Source: Siphlonurus alternatus
Taxonomy: Eukaryota; Arthropoda; Insecta; Ephemeroptera; Siphlonuridae
Assembly: GCA_949825025.1 (NCBI GenBank)
Contig: OX463786.1
Coordinates: forward strand, 18,485,911 to 18,549,910
Reading direction: 5' to 3'
DNA length: 64,000 nucleotides
A program made the position numbers and the translations under genes. Positions 26,901 to 57,660 of this stretch are shown here, piece by piece; positions within the stretch are counted from its first letter, which is position 1; the number at the start of each line of letters is the position of its first letter. The notes below the pieces were generated by a model, which had not been told where the DNA came from, did no database searches, and was given only the letters and a program-made list of their open reading frames with translations.

Positions 26901-28445
26901 AGGCTCAATAATTTAAGACCAGAAATTTTCGGTCTAAAAAACACGTCTAAAATCAAGCTTTAAATTATCGAGCCTTAAATGTAGCCTTAAGACTTTGTGA
27001 ATGCCCCTTAATATCAATTCGTTACGGAAATTTTATTTAAATATAATCGCATACTATGATATACAAGTATTAGTTTTATGAATATCATCCAATAAGTAGA
27101 TTAAATTTCAGTGACGCTTATCATTGGAGGGCCGGATGCAAACTTTCACAGCTGTTTACTGATAACGAATTGATACACGCGAGCACAGACTTCATTTGAG
27201 TGCGGACAAATTACGTCGAAAATTCATCGTTCTATACATACAGTTTATATAGAAAATACCGGAACTTTTAGCATTAATTGCACACCAAAGTTCAAGTTCA
27301 AGTTAACACCAACAATGCTCAGGTGAGATAATTATTTTTTAATTAAATTAAAACAGCAAAAATTTAGTATACAAATAATTAAAATATTAAAAAAAGAAAG
27401 TAAAAATATTCAAAACACGACTCAGAAAATGATAAAACGTTCCTCGTCCGGAATAATGAGCTATCTGGTACTTCATGTGAGCGCAATTATGAGCTTTATT
27501 TTATACCCATGTACAGATCATAATTGCGCTCACCTGAAATAGCAGATAACTCATTATTCTGGACGAGGGATGATAAATAGTTTTCTTTATGCCATAAAAA
27601 AGTAAATGCGTTTCCAATTAAAAAATCATATTTTAGACTGTAGAGATTCCATTCAATGTGATGTAATTTTTATAGATGTAATAATAAAACATGGCATACA
27701 TATATACTAACTGATAATATAGAGTCGCAGCCTGCATGATATTTTTTATTCCATATAATGGAGTATTAACCTCAATTTTTTTTTATTGCAGAAATGGATA
27801 GAGGGTGCAAAGTTATACTACCCTGATTTTTTTCAGATTTTTTAAAGCCCGGGAACTATTTTTAAAAAATTATTGAAAGTTATTTTTGTGACGTCACGAG
27901 ACGCCGCTCCTTATGAAAAAGATCGGACTTGCCACCGCGTGACGTCACAAAAAGGACTTTCAATAATTTTTTAAAAATACTTCCCGGGCTCTAAAAAATC
28001 AGAAAAAAATCAGGGTAGCATAACTTTGCACGCTCTATCCCTTTCTGCAGTAAAAAAAAATTGAGGACAATTAATACTCCATTATATTTGAATAGAGGAC
28101 CTTGACTTATGTTCCATCAATTTTTTTCAAGCCTCTGTAACACAATAAAATATCGTGCTGCAAAATTTTGTGACGTCATAGACAGTGCAAATATTTAACA
28201 CGCAAGTATAGATGAAAAGTTGCATGACTATGACATCACAGCGCGTTTCCCCTTGATTTTTAGATTGAAAAAAATTGTCAGTACATAATTCGAAGTCCTC
28301 TGTCCATTTAGATCCACACAGTAAAAAACTTCATGCAAGTTTTAAGTGGGAGAAAAAGCTGAGAAATCACTATTAATCCTAGTGTTAAATTACCAGAAGC
28401 CAAGTGCAAGACGCACACCAGACACAGAAGAACCGATGCTCGCAT
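23982..28445 (-). CDS. Secreted Thr-rich mucin-like protein, two exons
   Basis: Exon 1 (28445-28394) encodes the leader MRASVLLCLVCVLHLAS and ends in phase 1 at GTAATT. Exon 2 (24865-23982) begins in phase 1 after CTACAG and runs to TAA, giving 311 residues. After the leader come an acidic patch (DDSDDEFLL), an amphipathic segment (RQNEILAATLIQLKELLTAL), then about 220 residues of Thr-rich repeats built from TTTSTTTGKPVTLV and shorter TTTSTTTGKPV units. Such Thr/Ser tracts are typical O-glycosylation substrates of mucins and peritrophic or cuticular proteins. There are almost no cysteines. A TATA box lies upstream of exon 1. The exon pairing is inferred from phase, and a small exon in the 3.5 kb intron could be missed. 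Confidence 0.6.
23995..24615 (-). repeat. Tandem repeat coding for TTTSTTTGKP(VTLV) units
   Basis: Roughly fourteen imperfect units of two lengths (about 33 and 45 nt), both multiples of three. Each unit holds ACCGGTAAACC, which codes T-G-K-P. The long form adds VTLV or ITLV. Length variants are in frame, as expected for a translated minisatellite under slippage or unequal exchange. The opposite strand is also open over 600 nt, but only because of the repeat. Confidence 0.85.
24883..25213. mobile_element. Sub-family B MITE beside the mucin exon 2 acceptor
   Basis: Ends AATGGACAACATGCATGAAC and TTCATGTATGTTCTCCATT, with the shared inner arm ATTGCAGAAATGAATAGAGG and the centre GACACGCCCCCTGGAGGCGT. 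It starts only 17 bases upstream (in transcript sense) of the acceptor at 24866. Confidence 0.8.
25299..25674. mobile_element. Family-D palindromic MITE (AAGGTAGAGATAAC ends)
   Basis: AAGGTAGAGATAACACCGGT pairs with ACCGGTGTTATCTCTACCTT. Relatives at 37431-37826 and 58440-58835; the same outer end is used by 35965-36335 and 41491-41861. Confidence 0.85.
25675..25925. mobile_element. AT-rich element with TTTTGCACCATTTTAG motif
   Basis: Blocks CTCGTCTAATTCCCTCCTAT, GCACCATTTT, GACGTGTAAAGGATGAGTTG and AAGACGTAA recur at 703-1262, 36518-36795, 43395-43600 and 45128-45396. Confidence 0.55.
26410..26600. mobile_element. Palindrome with CATGGTATGGTATCGTATG blocks
   Basis: GCATGGTATGGTATCGTATG pairs imperfectly with CATACCATACGATACCATGC. 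A relative lies near 17100-17210. Confidence 0.5.
26651..26708. repeat. Perfect 58-bp palindrome without spacer
   Basis: CCTTAGTAATGCCAGGGAAC and the rest of the 29-base arm are followed directly by their exact reverse complement. A shorter decayed relative is at 10910-10940 (AGGGAACAAAG and TCTCTGTTCCCT). Confidence 0.85.
26866..27010. mobile_element. Palindromic MITE (TAAGGGGCATTCACAAAG ends)
   Basis: TAAGGGGCATTCACAAAGTC pairs with GACTTTGTGAATGCCCCTTA. Second copy at 50957-51102; a longer relative at 42721-42897 shares GGCATTCACAAAGC. Confidence 0.85.
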
Positions 28446-31400
28446 GGTGCTAGATTGAGCCTGTCTTCAAAAACAATGTATTTATACACCTGGGGGGACC
28501 TATTTTTGTACGCGCGATATCACGAACATTTTGTTACTTTCTGATTACAATTCTCTGACGTTGAACTGAATAAAAAAAATATACACTTCAGAACATCTTA
28601 AATGTTACCAATTTTTATTTACATGAGTTACAGTGGATAATCTTCATGGAAATTTTATTACATATATTTGAATAGAGGACATAGAGTTTTGTGTTCTAAT
28701 CCCTTAAAACTCTTAATATTTTGATTTAAAATACTGTGACGTCATAGTCATGTAAATATTTAACACGTAAGCATAGGGAAAGACTTTGCATGGCTATGAC
28801 ATCACAATGATATATAGCATTATGTCATTTTATGAGTGTAATATATAGAGGGTTAAAAGTTTAAAAAAAAAAAACTGAATTAATGAGTCGATTTTTTTTA
28901 TCCAAATAAATGTATGGCGCAATTTGTCCATTTCAAGTGATAAAGAAAAGTAGATTTTTGTTGGAGTAATCCGGACCCTATTCTAAGAGTTCAATATCAC
29001 GAGTTAGCAGCAAAAGGTGTCAAGTCCATTCCTTAAATTTATCCCAAATCCCACAAGTCCAAAAATATATTAAAAATATCCGAATATTTAAAATAATCTA
29101 TACTTGATACTTTTTGAAATATTTTACATATGAACCTATAAGATTTAAAATAGTCTTTCAACTTGTAATAAAAAAAAAATGTTCATCCTTACTTCAGTGT
29201 AAGATACAGCTATTCATTAATGTTATTTCATTTTTTATTATTTCACACTTTTGTCACTTTTCTGTGTATCCCCAGCTTTTGGATATCAGTTTGTTTCATT
29301 GATAAAAAAAAAATAATAGAGGTATCCATCCTGACTGAGTTTTTCCGCGGTTCCCTCAGTCTCACCTCAGCGAATGCTGGGATGCCTGTGGCCGCCATCC
29401 TTTACCTTCTTTATCTCTAAACATTACACCATCTCAAGCTCATATGGTGTATCCCTGTAAAAAAAATAATGAATATTGAAACTTATAAAATTTAGTTCTT
29501 TCTTCCCCAACTTACATATTTACATATCATCGCCCCCAGTTGCAATTTATCATGCATTGTTTAATCGAATCATGATAACATTTGCAATGTACTGAGGTGT
29601 ACATGTAATATCACTTAACTTTTCGCTCCAATTGCATTGAAATAAATAATATACCTGCGTCAGTATGCTATCTCTTAGTTCAAGGAATTTAAAAAAAAAA
29701 AAAATTCACTACCTTTGGGTCTCAAATTTATGTATTTTGTGTCTGAAGGTTTGATAAAAACGTGTTGCTATGCAAGTAAAAACTTGAAAACACTTGGCAG
29801 GTAAATGCATTTTGTTAACTGAACTGTTGTAAGGTATTAATTGGTACCTTTTTCTTGTTAGTGTTTATCCATTTTTAAACTAAATCCTTTTAATTTTTAA
29901 TAAAAATAATAGTTATTTTTCCATTTGGGTTAATTTGAATAATTAACATAAAATTATTTAATCTTAATGGCAATTTTTAGATTTCTTGATTAAGGGAACT
30001 GTGGAAATCTCATATAAGATGGTCTGTGTATGAACCACGAGATCCATATCCCTTCATAACGCACATTAATTATCATATAATATTGTAATTAATTATATTA
30101 TTATATAATAAATTTAATTATAAATTGATTTTATTCCACCCCTAAAGGGGTAAAAGGTGTAATCTCGGAAGAATGGAGTATTGACCTCAAATTTTTTTAT
30201 TGCAGAAATGGATAGAGGGTGAAAAGATATGCTACCCTGATTTTTTTCAGATTTTTTGGAGCCCGGGAACTATTTTTAAAAAATTATTGAAAGTTCTTTT
30301 TGTGACGTCACGAGACGCCGCTCTTTAAGAAAAAGATAGGACTTGACGCCGCGTGACGTCACAAATAGGACTTTCAATAATTTTTTTAAAATTACTTCCC
30401 GGGCTTTAAAAAATCTGAAAAAAATCAGGGTAGCATAACTTTTCACCCTCTATCCATTTCTGCAATAAAAAAAATTGAGGACGATACTCCATTGCGTGTG
30501 ATCTGAATATTATACTCATGTACCATACTCATGATTGTAACTTTGTAGTAATATATAATCGACGATAATCGTGGAACTTCTCTATATTCCTACGGATGTT
30601 AAAAAAAAAATATTTTAACTTTGTTAATATTATTATTCAAATTTGTCAGTCTTTTTGGTGCAAATAGGATATATTTGTATTACTTCATGTAACTCAATTA
30701 TTTTTTTTTATACCAATGTAACATTTCTTATATTAAAATTTATTTATAATAATACACAAAGTTAAAAATACTTGAATGAATTAAAGAAGAAAACAGTAAA
30801 AAATTATATTTTCTCAATATTTAGTACGAGATTGAAAAGTATAAATACTATAAATAAATGATTGATTGTAATTTTCAGGTACGTCATGAAGACAATGTCA
30901 GTGATCGTAGCGGCCTTAATTAGCACTGCAGGTGAGTGTCATCAGGTACGCTACACTCTGTAAAAAGAACAATTTAAAAAAATAATTGAAAATTTGATTT
31001 TTTTTTATGCGAGACGTGATTTCTGTGCATTTTTATTAAAACAATGCCAATGACATTAACATGCTGTATACCAAGTTATTATAACTTTATAATTTTACAA
31101 GTAAATTTCTCTGTAAAGACCAAAGGTTCATCAATCTCATCATAATTCATAATTATAATATTATATCATTTTATTTTTTGTCGTATTTTATATAAACAGC
31201 AATTTTACAATTATTATAATTTTGGGGTTTTATAAAGAATAATATTCTAATAAAGGTAATTTTACTCGACATTTTAATGGAATGAGATTTTTTTTTTCCA
31301 GTTAAGTTTGACTCTTGCATGGAGAAAAATGGATGCAACCTCGTTTAGACACATTATTATATATAAATTATGTATCCTCATTGATAATGAGTTAGAAAGT

Positions 31401-34144
31401 GTTTTAAAGAGTTAGTGTTTCATTTATTTATTAATTATAATTATATTAATTGATAATTTGCATAATAAAACTAATACTCCACCATTGATAGTAAAACGAC
31501 CATCTTGCTTTTAGTTTCCACGCGGATTTCTTCACCAAATCATCACACGAATGACCTTCCATTGCAATCTCTGAACTTCAAAGAACGTCATAAGTGGACC
31601 AACAAAGAGAACCTTTATGAGATTTCAAGAACTGAGCTGCCAGTTGACTCAGGAAAAGTAATGGATGGTAAACTAATTAATCTAATTATCTAATTAATAA
31701 AGAAGCTTTGTAATTCAAAAGAAATTATTTCATCAGATTAATATATATTTTATTTAATAGTCTTGATTTTAGTCACATTTTTTTCACGAAGTATAAAAAT
31801 GGAGTATTGACCTCAAATTTTTTTATTGCAGAAATGGATGGAGGGTGCAAAGTTATGCTACCCTGATTTTTTTCAGATTTTTTAGAGCCCGGGAACTATT
31901 TTTAAAAAATTATTGAAAGTTCTTTTTGTGACGTCACGAGACGCCGCTCTTTAAGCTCTTTATTTTAAGAAAAATATAGGACTTGACGCCGCGTGACGTC
32001 ACAAAAAGGACTTTCAATAATTTTTTAAAAATACTTCTCGGGCTCTAAAAAATCTGAAAAAAAAACAGGGTAGCATAACTTTTCACCCTCTATCCATTTC
32101 TGCAATAAAAAAAATTGAGGACAATTCTTCATTATAAGAAATTGGTTGTTTGCCTTGTTGTATAGGATACAATCTATTACAATACAACTCTTACAATTAG
32201 TGGACTCTATTGCTTAAGGTTTTGTGGGTCCCTCCTAGACCATGCATGCTTTCCATAGTTGTAACTGAGGGAACCATGGAAACTTCAGTCAAGATGGTCG
32301 CCAATTGATGAATAATTTTGCAGTCCACATTGTGAGGTTGACAACTTTCTTCCCCCAGCGTTACCTCGATTGCTACACGCTCCGGAGTTGGTGGAGAGCT
32401 CGACAAATTATCTGACAGTAAACATATGGAGAGAAGATGACATCAGTGCCAATAACATGGAGTACAGTTTACAGTATAAAGTGAGTATTGTTTATAAATA
32501 GACAATAGAGCATCGGCATAAAAATCATTATTAAAAATGGATAGAGATTTATGCAACTCCGATTTTTTTCAGGTTTTTTAGAGCCCGGAAAATATTGCTA
32601 AAAAGTTTTACTGAGGTTGGGTTTGAACCCACGTCCCTTTTAGGTCCTATCATTTTATTCAGAGAGGCATGTAGATGCGTAACATTCTCTGTACTTTCAA
32701 TAATTTTTTAAAAAATAGTTCCCCGAATCCAAAAAATATGAAAAAAAAAAAATCAGAGTAGCATAACTTTGCACCTTCTATCCATTCTGTAATAAAATTT
32801 TGAGGTCGATGCTCCATTAAATACCTCGTATTTCTTCAGGAGGCCTCCTCGCTGGTCTGGATCGAGGCAGCAAGGTCTCAGTGGCCCCCAGATAGTTCGC
32901 CACACGTCATCGAGGGTCTCCAGTCGGACACACGGTACCTGGTGCGCGTTTTGTTGAGGGAGGGAGGCTCGCGACTCTTCAGAAATGACGGAGTGCCGCT
33001 CCTGTCCACCGCCACGTGCTCGCGGTCACGTGGTATGTTTTATTGAATGTTCCATACAAGGACTTAACATAGAAGGTTCAGTAGCCAGTCCAATTGAACC
33101 AGCTCGTTGTCAGGAGTCCATTGAACTGGCTTCTGAACCTTCTATGATGACTCTTTCTATGTTATCCATGGAAGAAATTGCCATAGAAGGTTCAGTAGCC
33201 AGTCCAATAGAACCAGCTCGTCGTCAGGAGTCTATTGGACTGGCTACTGAACCTTCTACAATGATTATTTCTATAATATCTATGGAAGGAATTGTCAAAG
33301 AAGGTTCAGTAACCAGTCCAATGGAACCAGCTTATCGTCAGGAGTTCATTGAACTGGCTACTGAACCTTCTATGACGACTCTTCTTTCTTTGCTATCCAT
33401 GGAAGGAATTGTCATAGAAGGTTCAGTAGCTAGTTCAATAGAACCAGCTTGTCGTCAGGAGTCCATTGAACTGGCTTCTGAACCTTCTATGATGACTCTT
33501 TCTTTGTTATCTATGGTAGGAATTGTCATAGAGGGTTCAATAGCCAGTTCATTGGAACCAGCTCGTCGTCAGGAGTCTATTGAACTGGCTACTGCACCTT
33601 CTATGTTGACTCTTTCTTTGTTATCCATGGAAGAAATTGTCATAGAAGGTCCAATATTAAGTCCAATGGAACCTAGAATACCTGAAGTTTGAAATAAAGC
33701 TTAAATAATAAATATGTTATCTAACATTCAGTTAATAAATAAAGAGTTATTTATTTATTATAGCTTCTTACTATCTATAATTTTAATTTTATTTTATTAT
33801 CTGTTTCATGGGCACTGTACAATAATATATAACACACATATTAGTCAAAATTAAAAACATTCCATGGGGCAAATGAAAAGGATTGCTGAGCAGTCCATTC
33901 ACTAATGAATGAAGTATAAATTATTATTAAAATCAAATATATAGTAGTGACAAGTAGTATTCCTGTACCCCCCCTCCCCTCTTGGTTAATAAGACTACAT
34001 TTTCTTGCAGACTCCGTCCTGGCCACCTTCACGACCCTGTTGTTGATATCGGCCATCTTGGTGCTTGTTCGTTCAAGGGTGGGACACTACCTACTTTTAG
34101 TTAATATAACACCTCTGACTTTGAAACAATTATTGTACCAATAA
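27315..34144 (+). CDS. Small single-pass membrane protein with a fibronectin-III-like domain, six exons
   Basis: Coding exons: 27315-27322, 30879-30931, 31515-31667, 32359-32480, 32840-33032 and 34011-34144 (663 nt, predicted 220 residues; phases consistent throughout). The leader reads MLRYVMKTMSVIVAALISTAG; translation could also begin at the ATG at 30886. Next is an unrecognised stretch of about 50 residues, then APELVESSTNYLTVNIW with NNMEYSLQYK, SSLVWIEAARSQWP and IEGLQSDTRYLVRVLL, the strand pattern of one FN3 module. Finally comes a helix (SVLATFTTLLLISAILVLV) and a short tail ending LKQLLYQ with AATAAA overlapping the stop. It converges with the RPTP. Possible roles are adhesion or a co-receptor. 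The last exon could instead have a donor near 34077 and continue. Confidence 0.65.
27441..27570. mobile_element. Palindromic element (TCCTCGTCCGGAATAATGAG arms)
   Basis: Uninterrupted relative of the element at 5907-6398; the right arm ends TTCTGGACGAGGGA. Confidence 0.75.
27757..28083. mobile_element. Family-1 MITE
   Basis: AATGGAGTATTAACCTC and the mirrored end ACTCCATT, flanked by ATAT on both sides (a possible target-site copy). Lies in the overlap between the mucin-like and FN3-type genes. Confidence 0.85.
28086..28925. mobile_element. Two elements of the TTTGAATAGAGGAC / GTGACGTCATAG family
   Basis: The copies at about 28086-28315 and 28655-28925 share TTTGAATAGAGGAC, TGTGACGTCATAG, CATGACTATGAC and a TTTAACACGYAAG block. 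They flank the first exon and promoter of the mucin-like gene. Confidence 0.55.
28446..28492 (-). promoter_or_regulatory. TATA-type core promoter of the mucin-like gene
   Basis: On the minus strand GTGTATAAATACATTG (about 28485-28470) lies about 30 bases upstream of GGCTCAATC, which could be the initiator. The ATG at 28445 follows directly, giving a very short leader. Spacing and order fit a metazoan TATA promoter. Confidence 0.5.
28940..30165. other. Intron 1 sequence of the FN3-type gene with a SINE fragment
   Basis: 29320-29412 carries SINE blocks (GGTTCCCTCAGTCTCACCTC, GCGAATGCTGGGATG). The rest is AT-rich without features. Confidence 0.4.
30172..30493. mobile_element. Family-1 MITE
   Basis: Standard copy in intron 1 of the FN3-type gene. 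Ends AATGGAGTATTGACCTC and GACGATACTCCATT. Confidence 0.85.
31798..32133. mobile_element. Family-1 MITE
   Basis: Standard copy in intron 3 of the FN3-type gene, with a short duplicated stretch (CTCTTTAAG) at the centre. Confidence 0.85.
32504..32818. mobile_element. Family-1 MITE variant filling an intron of the FN3-type gene
   Basis: Occupies 315 of the 359 bases of the intron 32481-32839, leaving 23 bases after the donor and 21 before the acceptor. The centre has GGTTTGAACCCACG (B-box-like). Confidence 0.8.
33065..33690 (+). repeat. Tandem array of hairpin units (six units, period 114-117) with open frame
   Basis: Units start near 33071, 33185, 33299, 33416, 33530 and 33644, so the spacings are 114, 114, 117, 114 and 114, all multiples of three. 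In each complete unit AGAAGGTTCAGTAGCCAGTC is followed after a short loop (GAACCAGCTCGTCGTCAGGA) by its reverse complement (TGGACTGGCTACTGAACCTTC), so every unit can fold into a hairpin. One frame stays open from 32985 to a TGA at 33690-33692 and would code about 38 residues per unit (EGSVASPIEPARRQESIEL and so on). AATAAA follows the stop. The array lies in the last intron of the FN3-type gene, in another frame than its exon. Confidence 0.8.
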
Positions 34145-34324
34145 AATAGAAAAATATATATTTTTTAACATGAGTGTTTGTCCTCCATAAAAATTTACAA
34201 GAAAATTTAAATCTAATTTCAAACTTATTTAAATATAAATTTGTTGCTTCAGTTAGTTGGACTGCTATTTTATTTCAGATTTTTTAACAAAACCGATTAA
34301 TTTGTAATTTATTTGATATAAAAA

Positions 34325-34450
34325 AATAATGTTCATCTATATATATATATATATCTATATATCTATATATAGATATATATATATATAGATATCTATATAT
34401 ATAGATATATATATATATATAGATATAGATATATATATATATATACATAA
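34325..34450. repeat. ATCTATAT-rich microsatellite
   Basis: Alternating AT with ATCT and AGAT interruptions, partly palindromic. Confidence 0.9.
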
Positions 34451-35500
34451 GTCCTTTATTTTCATTATAATTTTATTATATCGTGTTTTTTTAGATTACA
34501 TAATTACATTACTTTTTTTAGCCTTTTTTATATATTATAATTATAGCCTTTGATATTTTTAAATTCAATAAATTTTGCTTATACCCTTTTTTTATTATAA
34601 GTACAAATAATATAGTCTGCATGGTATATTTTAGAAAAATGAAAAAGTTAAGAGCTATTGAGATCAGATCAGGGATCATGGCAAAAATGTATCTATGAAA
34701 TAACAGAATTATATATATATTTTTTAAAAGATGTGTATTTTCATTTCATTTTAATATATTTTACTTCATTTGAAGAAATTCACACAAAACTTATAACACA
34801 AATTTCACACATTATTGAGCTAAATTTATATTTTATTTAATGTATTCACAATATAAATAATATAATTTTATTATAACCACGTACTGCTAGTAAAAACTAT
34901 CAATGAAGGGCAAACAAAATATGTCACATATACTCTCCTGGCATTATTAATAATAAAAGATAATAAAATAAAAAAAATCTCCTGGACTTCAGACAGGAAA
35001 AAAAAATATATTTTACAGAGGCTAGATTTATAACACACAAAAAATAGAAATAAAATTGCGATAAAATAAAAAATTAAAACACATTACAACGATCTATAAT
35101 TTTCACTAAATTGTCATTTGCATTAAGTTATCATTGCATTTTTGAAATTATTAATATTTTTATTCCAACATGATGTAACTTCATGAGCAAATGCTACAAT
35201 TGAATTTTGCTATTCATGAAAACAAACAATGGTTTAAAAAAAAAAAAATGTGTTCCATGAAAAATCATATATAATTTTTATATAGAGAACAAAAGAAAAC
35301 CACAATTAAACATCGCGGGACATTATGATAGTTTTATAAATAATGTATCTTGAAAAAAATATTTACATAATATTCTTTATATAATTATAATGATGTGACT
35401 TATGAACGCACTATCTCAAATTATTAAATATTTGCCATAAGTATAACATTTTTTTTAGGAAGAAACGAACAGTGGTTGAGACACGAATCGAGAGTTTCTT
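34451..35500. other. Gap between the convergent FN3-type and RPTP genes
   Basis: About 75-80 percent AT by eye. Probably holds the 3' untranslated regions of both genes. No frame or element is supported. Confidence 0.4.
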
Positions 35501-35504
35501 GTGG

Positions 35505-35679
35505 ATGTAGGGGGGGGGGGGAGACGCGAATCCAGGGGGGAGCTGGACCCCCCCCCTGAAATATTGGATTTAACATGGGCAATATAGGCATTTCCACAAC
35601 TACAAAATTTTTTAAAATTGGCTTTATGGAGGAAGACCCCCTGATTTTTTTTCTGGATCCGCACCCGGGGGGGGGGGGG

Positions 35680-35682
<3 letters not shown>
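35505..35682. mobile_element. Transposon relic at the RPTP 3' end (GGATCCGCACCC end)
   Basis: CGAATCCAGGGGG then CCCTGAAATATTGGATTTAA and CTGGATCCGCACCCGGGGG with poly-G runs at both sides. A relative at 56300-56520 has CGCAGATCCAGGGATGG and CTGGATCCGCGCCTGAG. The RPTP stop codon lies at its edge, so the 3' untranslated region appears to be transposon-derived. Confidence 0.65.
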
Positions 35683-55665
<19,983 letters not shown>

Positions 55666-56299
55666 TTTCTACCTGAAAATAAATACATGCTGAAAAAGAC
55701 TGATTTTTTTTATAGATATAAGGGTGAAAATTATTTTTTATAACTAATTCCAACATTATTAACTTTGAGAGGTTAGAGAGAGTATATTAAGTATATATAT
55801 TATATTATTTATTTAAGTATATAAAATATGAAGTCACAAAATAAATATTAACATAATACTTTTTACACAAAATATCGTAACTACTTTATCTCGGCTGCTA
55901 GTTAGCAGAATATAAACAAATGATTTACGTGTTACTTCGTTTATGTATAAAACCCCACCACAACGATTGCATAAAACCACAGTTTGTCGGTTTGTGACAT
56001 GCAAAGCTTTATCTTAAACGCTTGGGGTATTTTCAGTGTTTATAAAGAACTTCAAAAATGTAACTTTGGAAATTTATGTGAAACTAAATCAAGTGATAAA
56101 TATGTTAACACTAACGTACGATAGTAAGACAATTATTTATTTTCTTTATTCAAAAACAGACTTATACTGGTTACGTATATATAATCCGATTGATTGTAAA
56201 GAATACAAAAGTTCAACACAATTTACTAAATTGTTTAACGTATGTATTTGTTATTGTTATAATATATAACAATATAGCCAAGGAAACAAACTCTGTACT

Positions 56300-56525
56300 G
56301 ATGTACAGGCGCAGATCCAGGGATGGGGGAGGGCTGGAAGGCTACGCGCCCCTCCCCCGAAATTACGTATTTAACATGAGCAATATATTAGGCATTTCCC
56401 CCACTCCAAATTTTTTTGTTATCATTTTCCTTATATATATTTTTTTCATTGTTTATTACATTGTTTACTATATGTGAAGAGGGTCCCCCTGATTTTTTTT
56501 TTCTGGATCCGCGCCTGAGCTTATA
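56300..56525. mobile_element. Transposon relic (CGCAGATCCAGGGATGG / CTGGATCCGCGCC ends)
   Basis: Related to 35505-35682; shares ATTTAACATGAGCAATAT and GGCATTTCCCCCAC. Such GGATCCGCGC-ended short elements are often non-autonomous DNA transposons. Confidence 0.55.
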
Positions 56526-56704
56526 GTTTTCTATGTTAGAATATTTTCTAATTTTTTACTTTAAAATACGGAAGCATTATTATCAGTAATTCACTTTTAC
56601 AGACTATATCTAATTATCTTATAACAAATTAAGTAATGAAAATCATTAAACTATATTATAATACTCATAATATTTTTAAAGGAGAATAATTACATTGTAC
56701 TTAC

Positions 56705-56915
56705 TGCATCAAGGTATTTTATATAATAAAAATTAACCAAATTTAAGCATCACTGAATCACCGAACCCACTGTAAATTAAAGCACATATCACTACACAAC
56801 ATTAACACTAGCCAACTAAAACACTAAACTGCAATCCGTGGATGTCTCGGAGACTTTTTTCCTGGTTGTGACGTCACAGCGGCCATCATGACGTCATCAT
56901 TTCCTTTTCCTCCGT
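56705..56915 (-). promoter_or_regulatory. Candidate RPTP promoter and 5' untranslated exon
   Basis: Upstream of the first coding exon, this stretch is richer in GC than its surroundings. On the minus strand it holds two close palindromic TGACGTCA (CRE-like) sites at about 56870-56893, and TTCAGTG, which fits the arthropod initiator. It ends with a good donor, GCA followed by GTAAGT at 56705. An untranslated exon is needed because exon 1 starts with a splice acceptor. The assignment is inference. The same CRE-like core occurs in many MITEs here, so it could also be transposon-derived. Confidence 0.35.
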
Positions 56916-57111
56916 AAAATTACTTGAAGATAATGTTGAAATTTTCTGGTCTTGTAGATAAAAGATTAATGACCTGAATATGGTAAATCTAAATTATTTT
57001 TTTTATTACAGAAATTAATAGTCAAATTTATAAAACTCTTTTTGAAATTTACATGATATTCTAAAGTAGTCGGAAGTGTAAAGTTTGTGGTCCTCCTATT
57101 CATATTTCAGC

Positions 57112-57660
57112 TTTAAAGGGGTACCAAAGTGAATACTTTTTTTACATATTCGGGCAGCTACGAATTATTCTGATATCCCTGTGGCTCAAATTCAAATTGT
57201 TATTTATTCAGCAACAGTTACAGAACCAAGGCACTAAATATAATAAAACAGATAACACTACACACACATAAATAAAAAGAGAAAAGTATGATCTACTAAT
57301 ATTTTCGTACAATGCCTAGTTATTTTACAATTAATTATTTAGTTTGAAAAGTGAGTTTGATAACCGTTGGTTGATTCAAGCCGATGCGCTCCAGCAGCAG
57401 CCGCTGATACGACGAGAATCTCCCGCAAATCGGGGGAACCTCCTCCCCGCCTCCTCCCGCCCCTTTCTTGTCGTATCATCGGCCGATGCGGCCGCGGGCA
57501 TGCTTGAATCAACCAACGGTTTTCAAACTCACTTTTCAAACTAAATAATTAATTGTAAAATAACCAGGCATCATACGTAAATATGGAGCCACAGAGATGT
57601 TAGAATAATTCGTAGCTGCCGGAACATGTAAAAAAAGTATCCACTTTGGTACCCATTTAA
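57112..57660. mobile_element. Nested palindromes with a GC-rich centre
   Basis: Outer arms AAAGGGGTACCAAAGTGAAT and CCACTTTGGTACCCATTT. Inner element about 57310-57578 with arms TTTAGTTTGAAAAGTGAGTT and CGTTGGTTGATTCAAGC. The centre is GC-rich (CCTCCTCCCCGCCTCCTCCC). Confidence 0.75.

Noticed and set aside
32985..33030. Independent start codon at 32985 for the hairpin-repeat protein
   Set aside because: This ATG lies inside the FN3 exon in another frame, with no promoter; whether the repeat is translated is left as a finding, not a gene call.
33065..33690. CRISPR-like array because of regularly spaced repeats
   Set aside because: The window is eukaryotic, the units are adjoining full repeats without unique spacers, and each unit is itself a hairpin.
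33033..33692. Hairpin-repeat frame as the next exon of the FN3-type gene
   Set aside because: The only phase-fitting acceptor would leave an intron of about 27 bases, too short for splicing, and direct read-through is in another frame.
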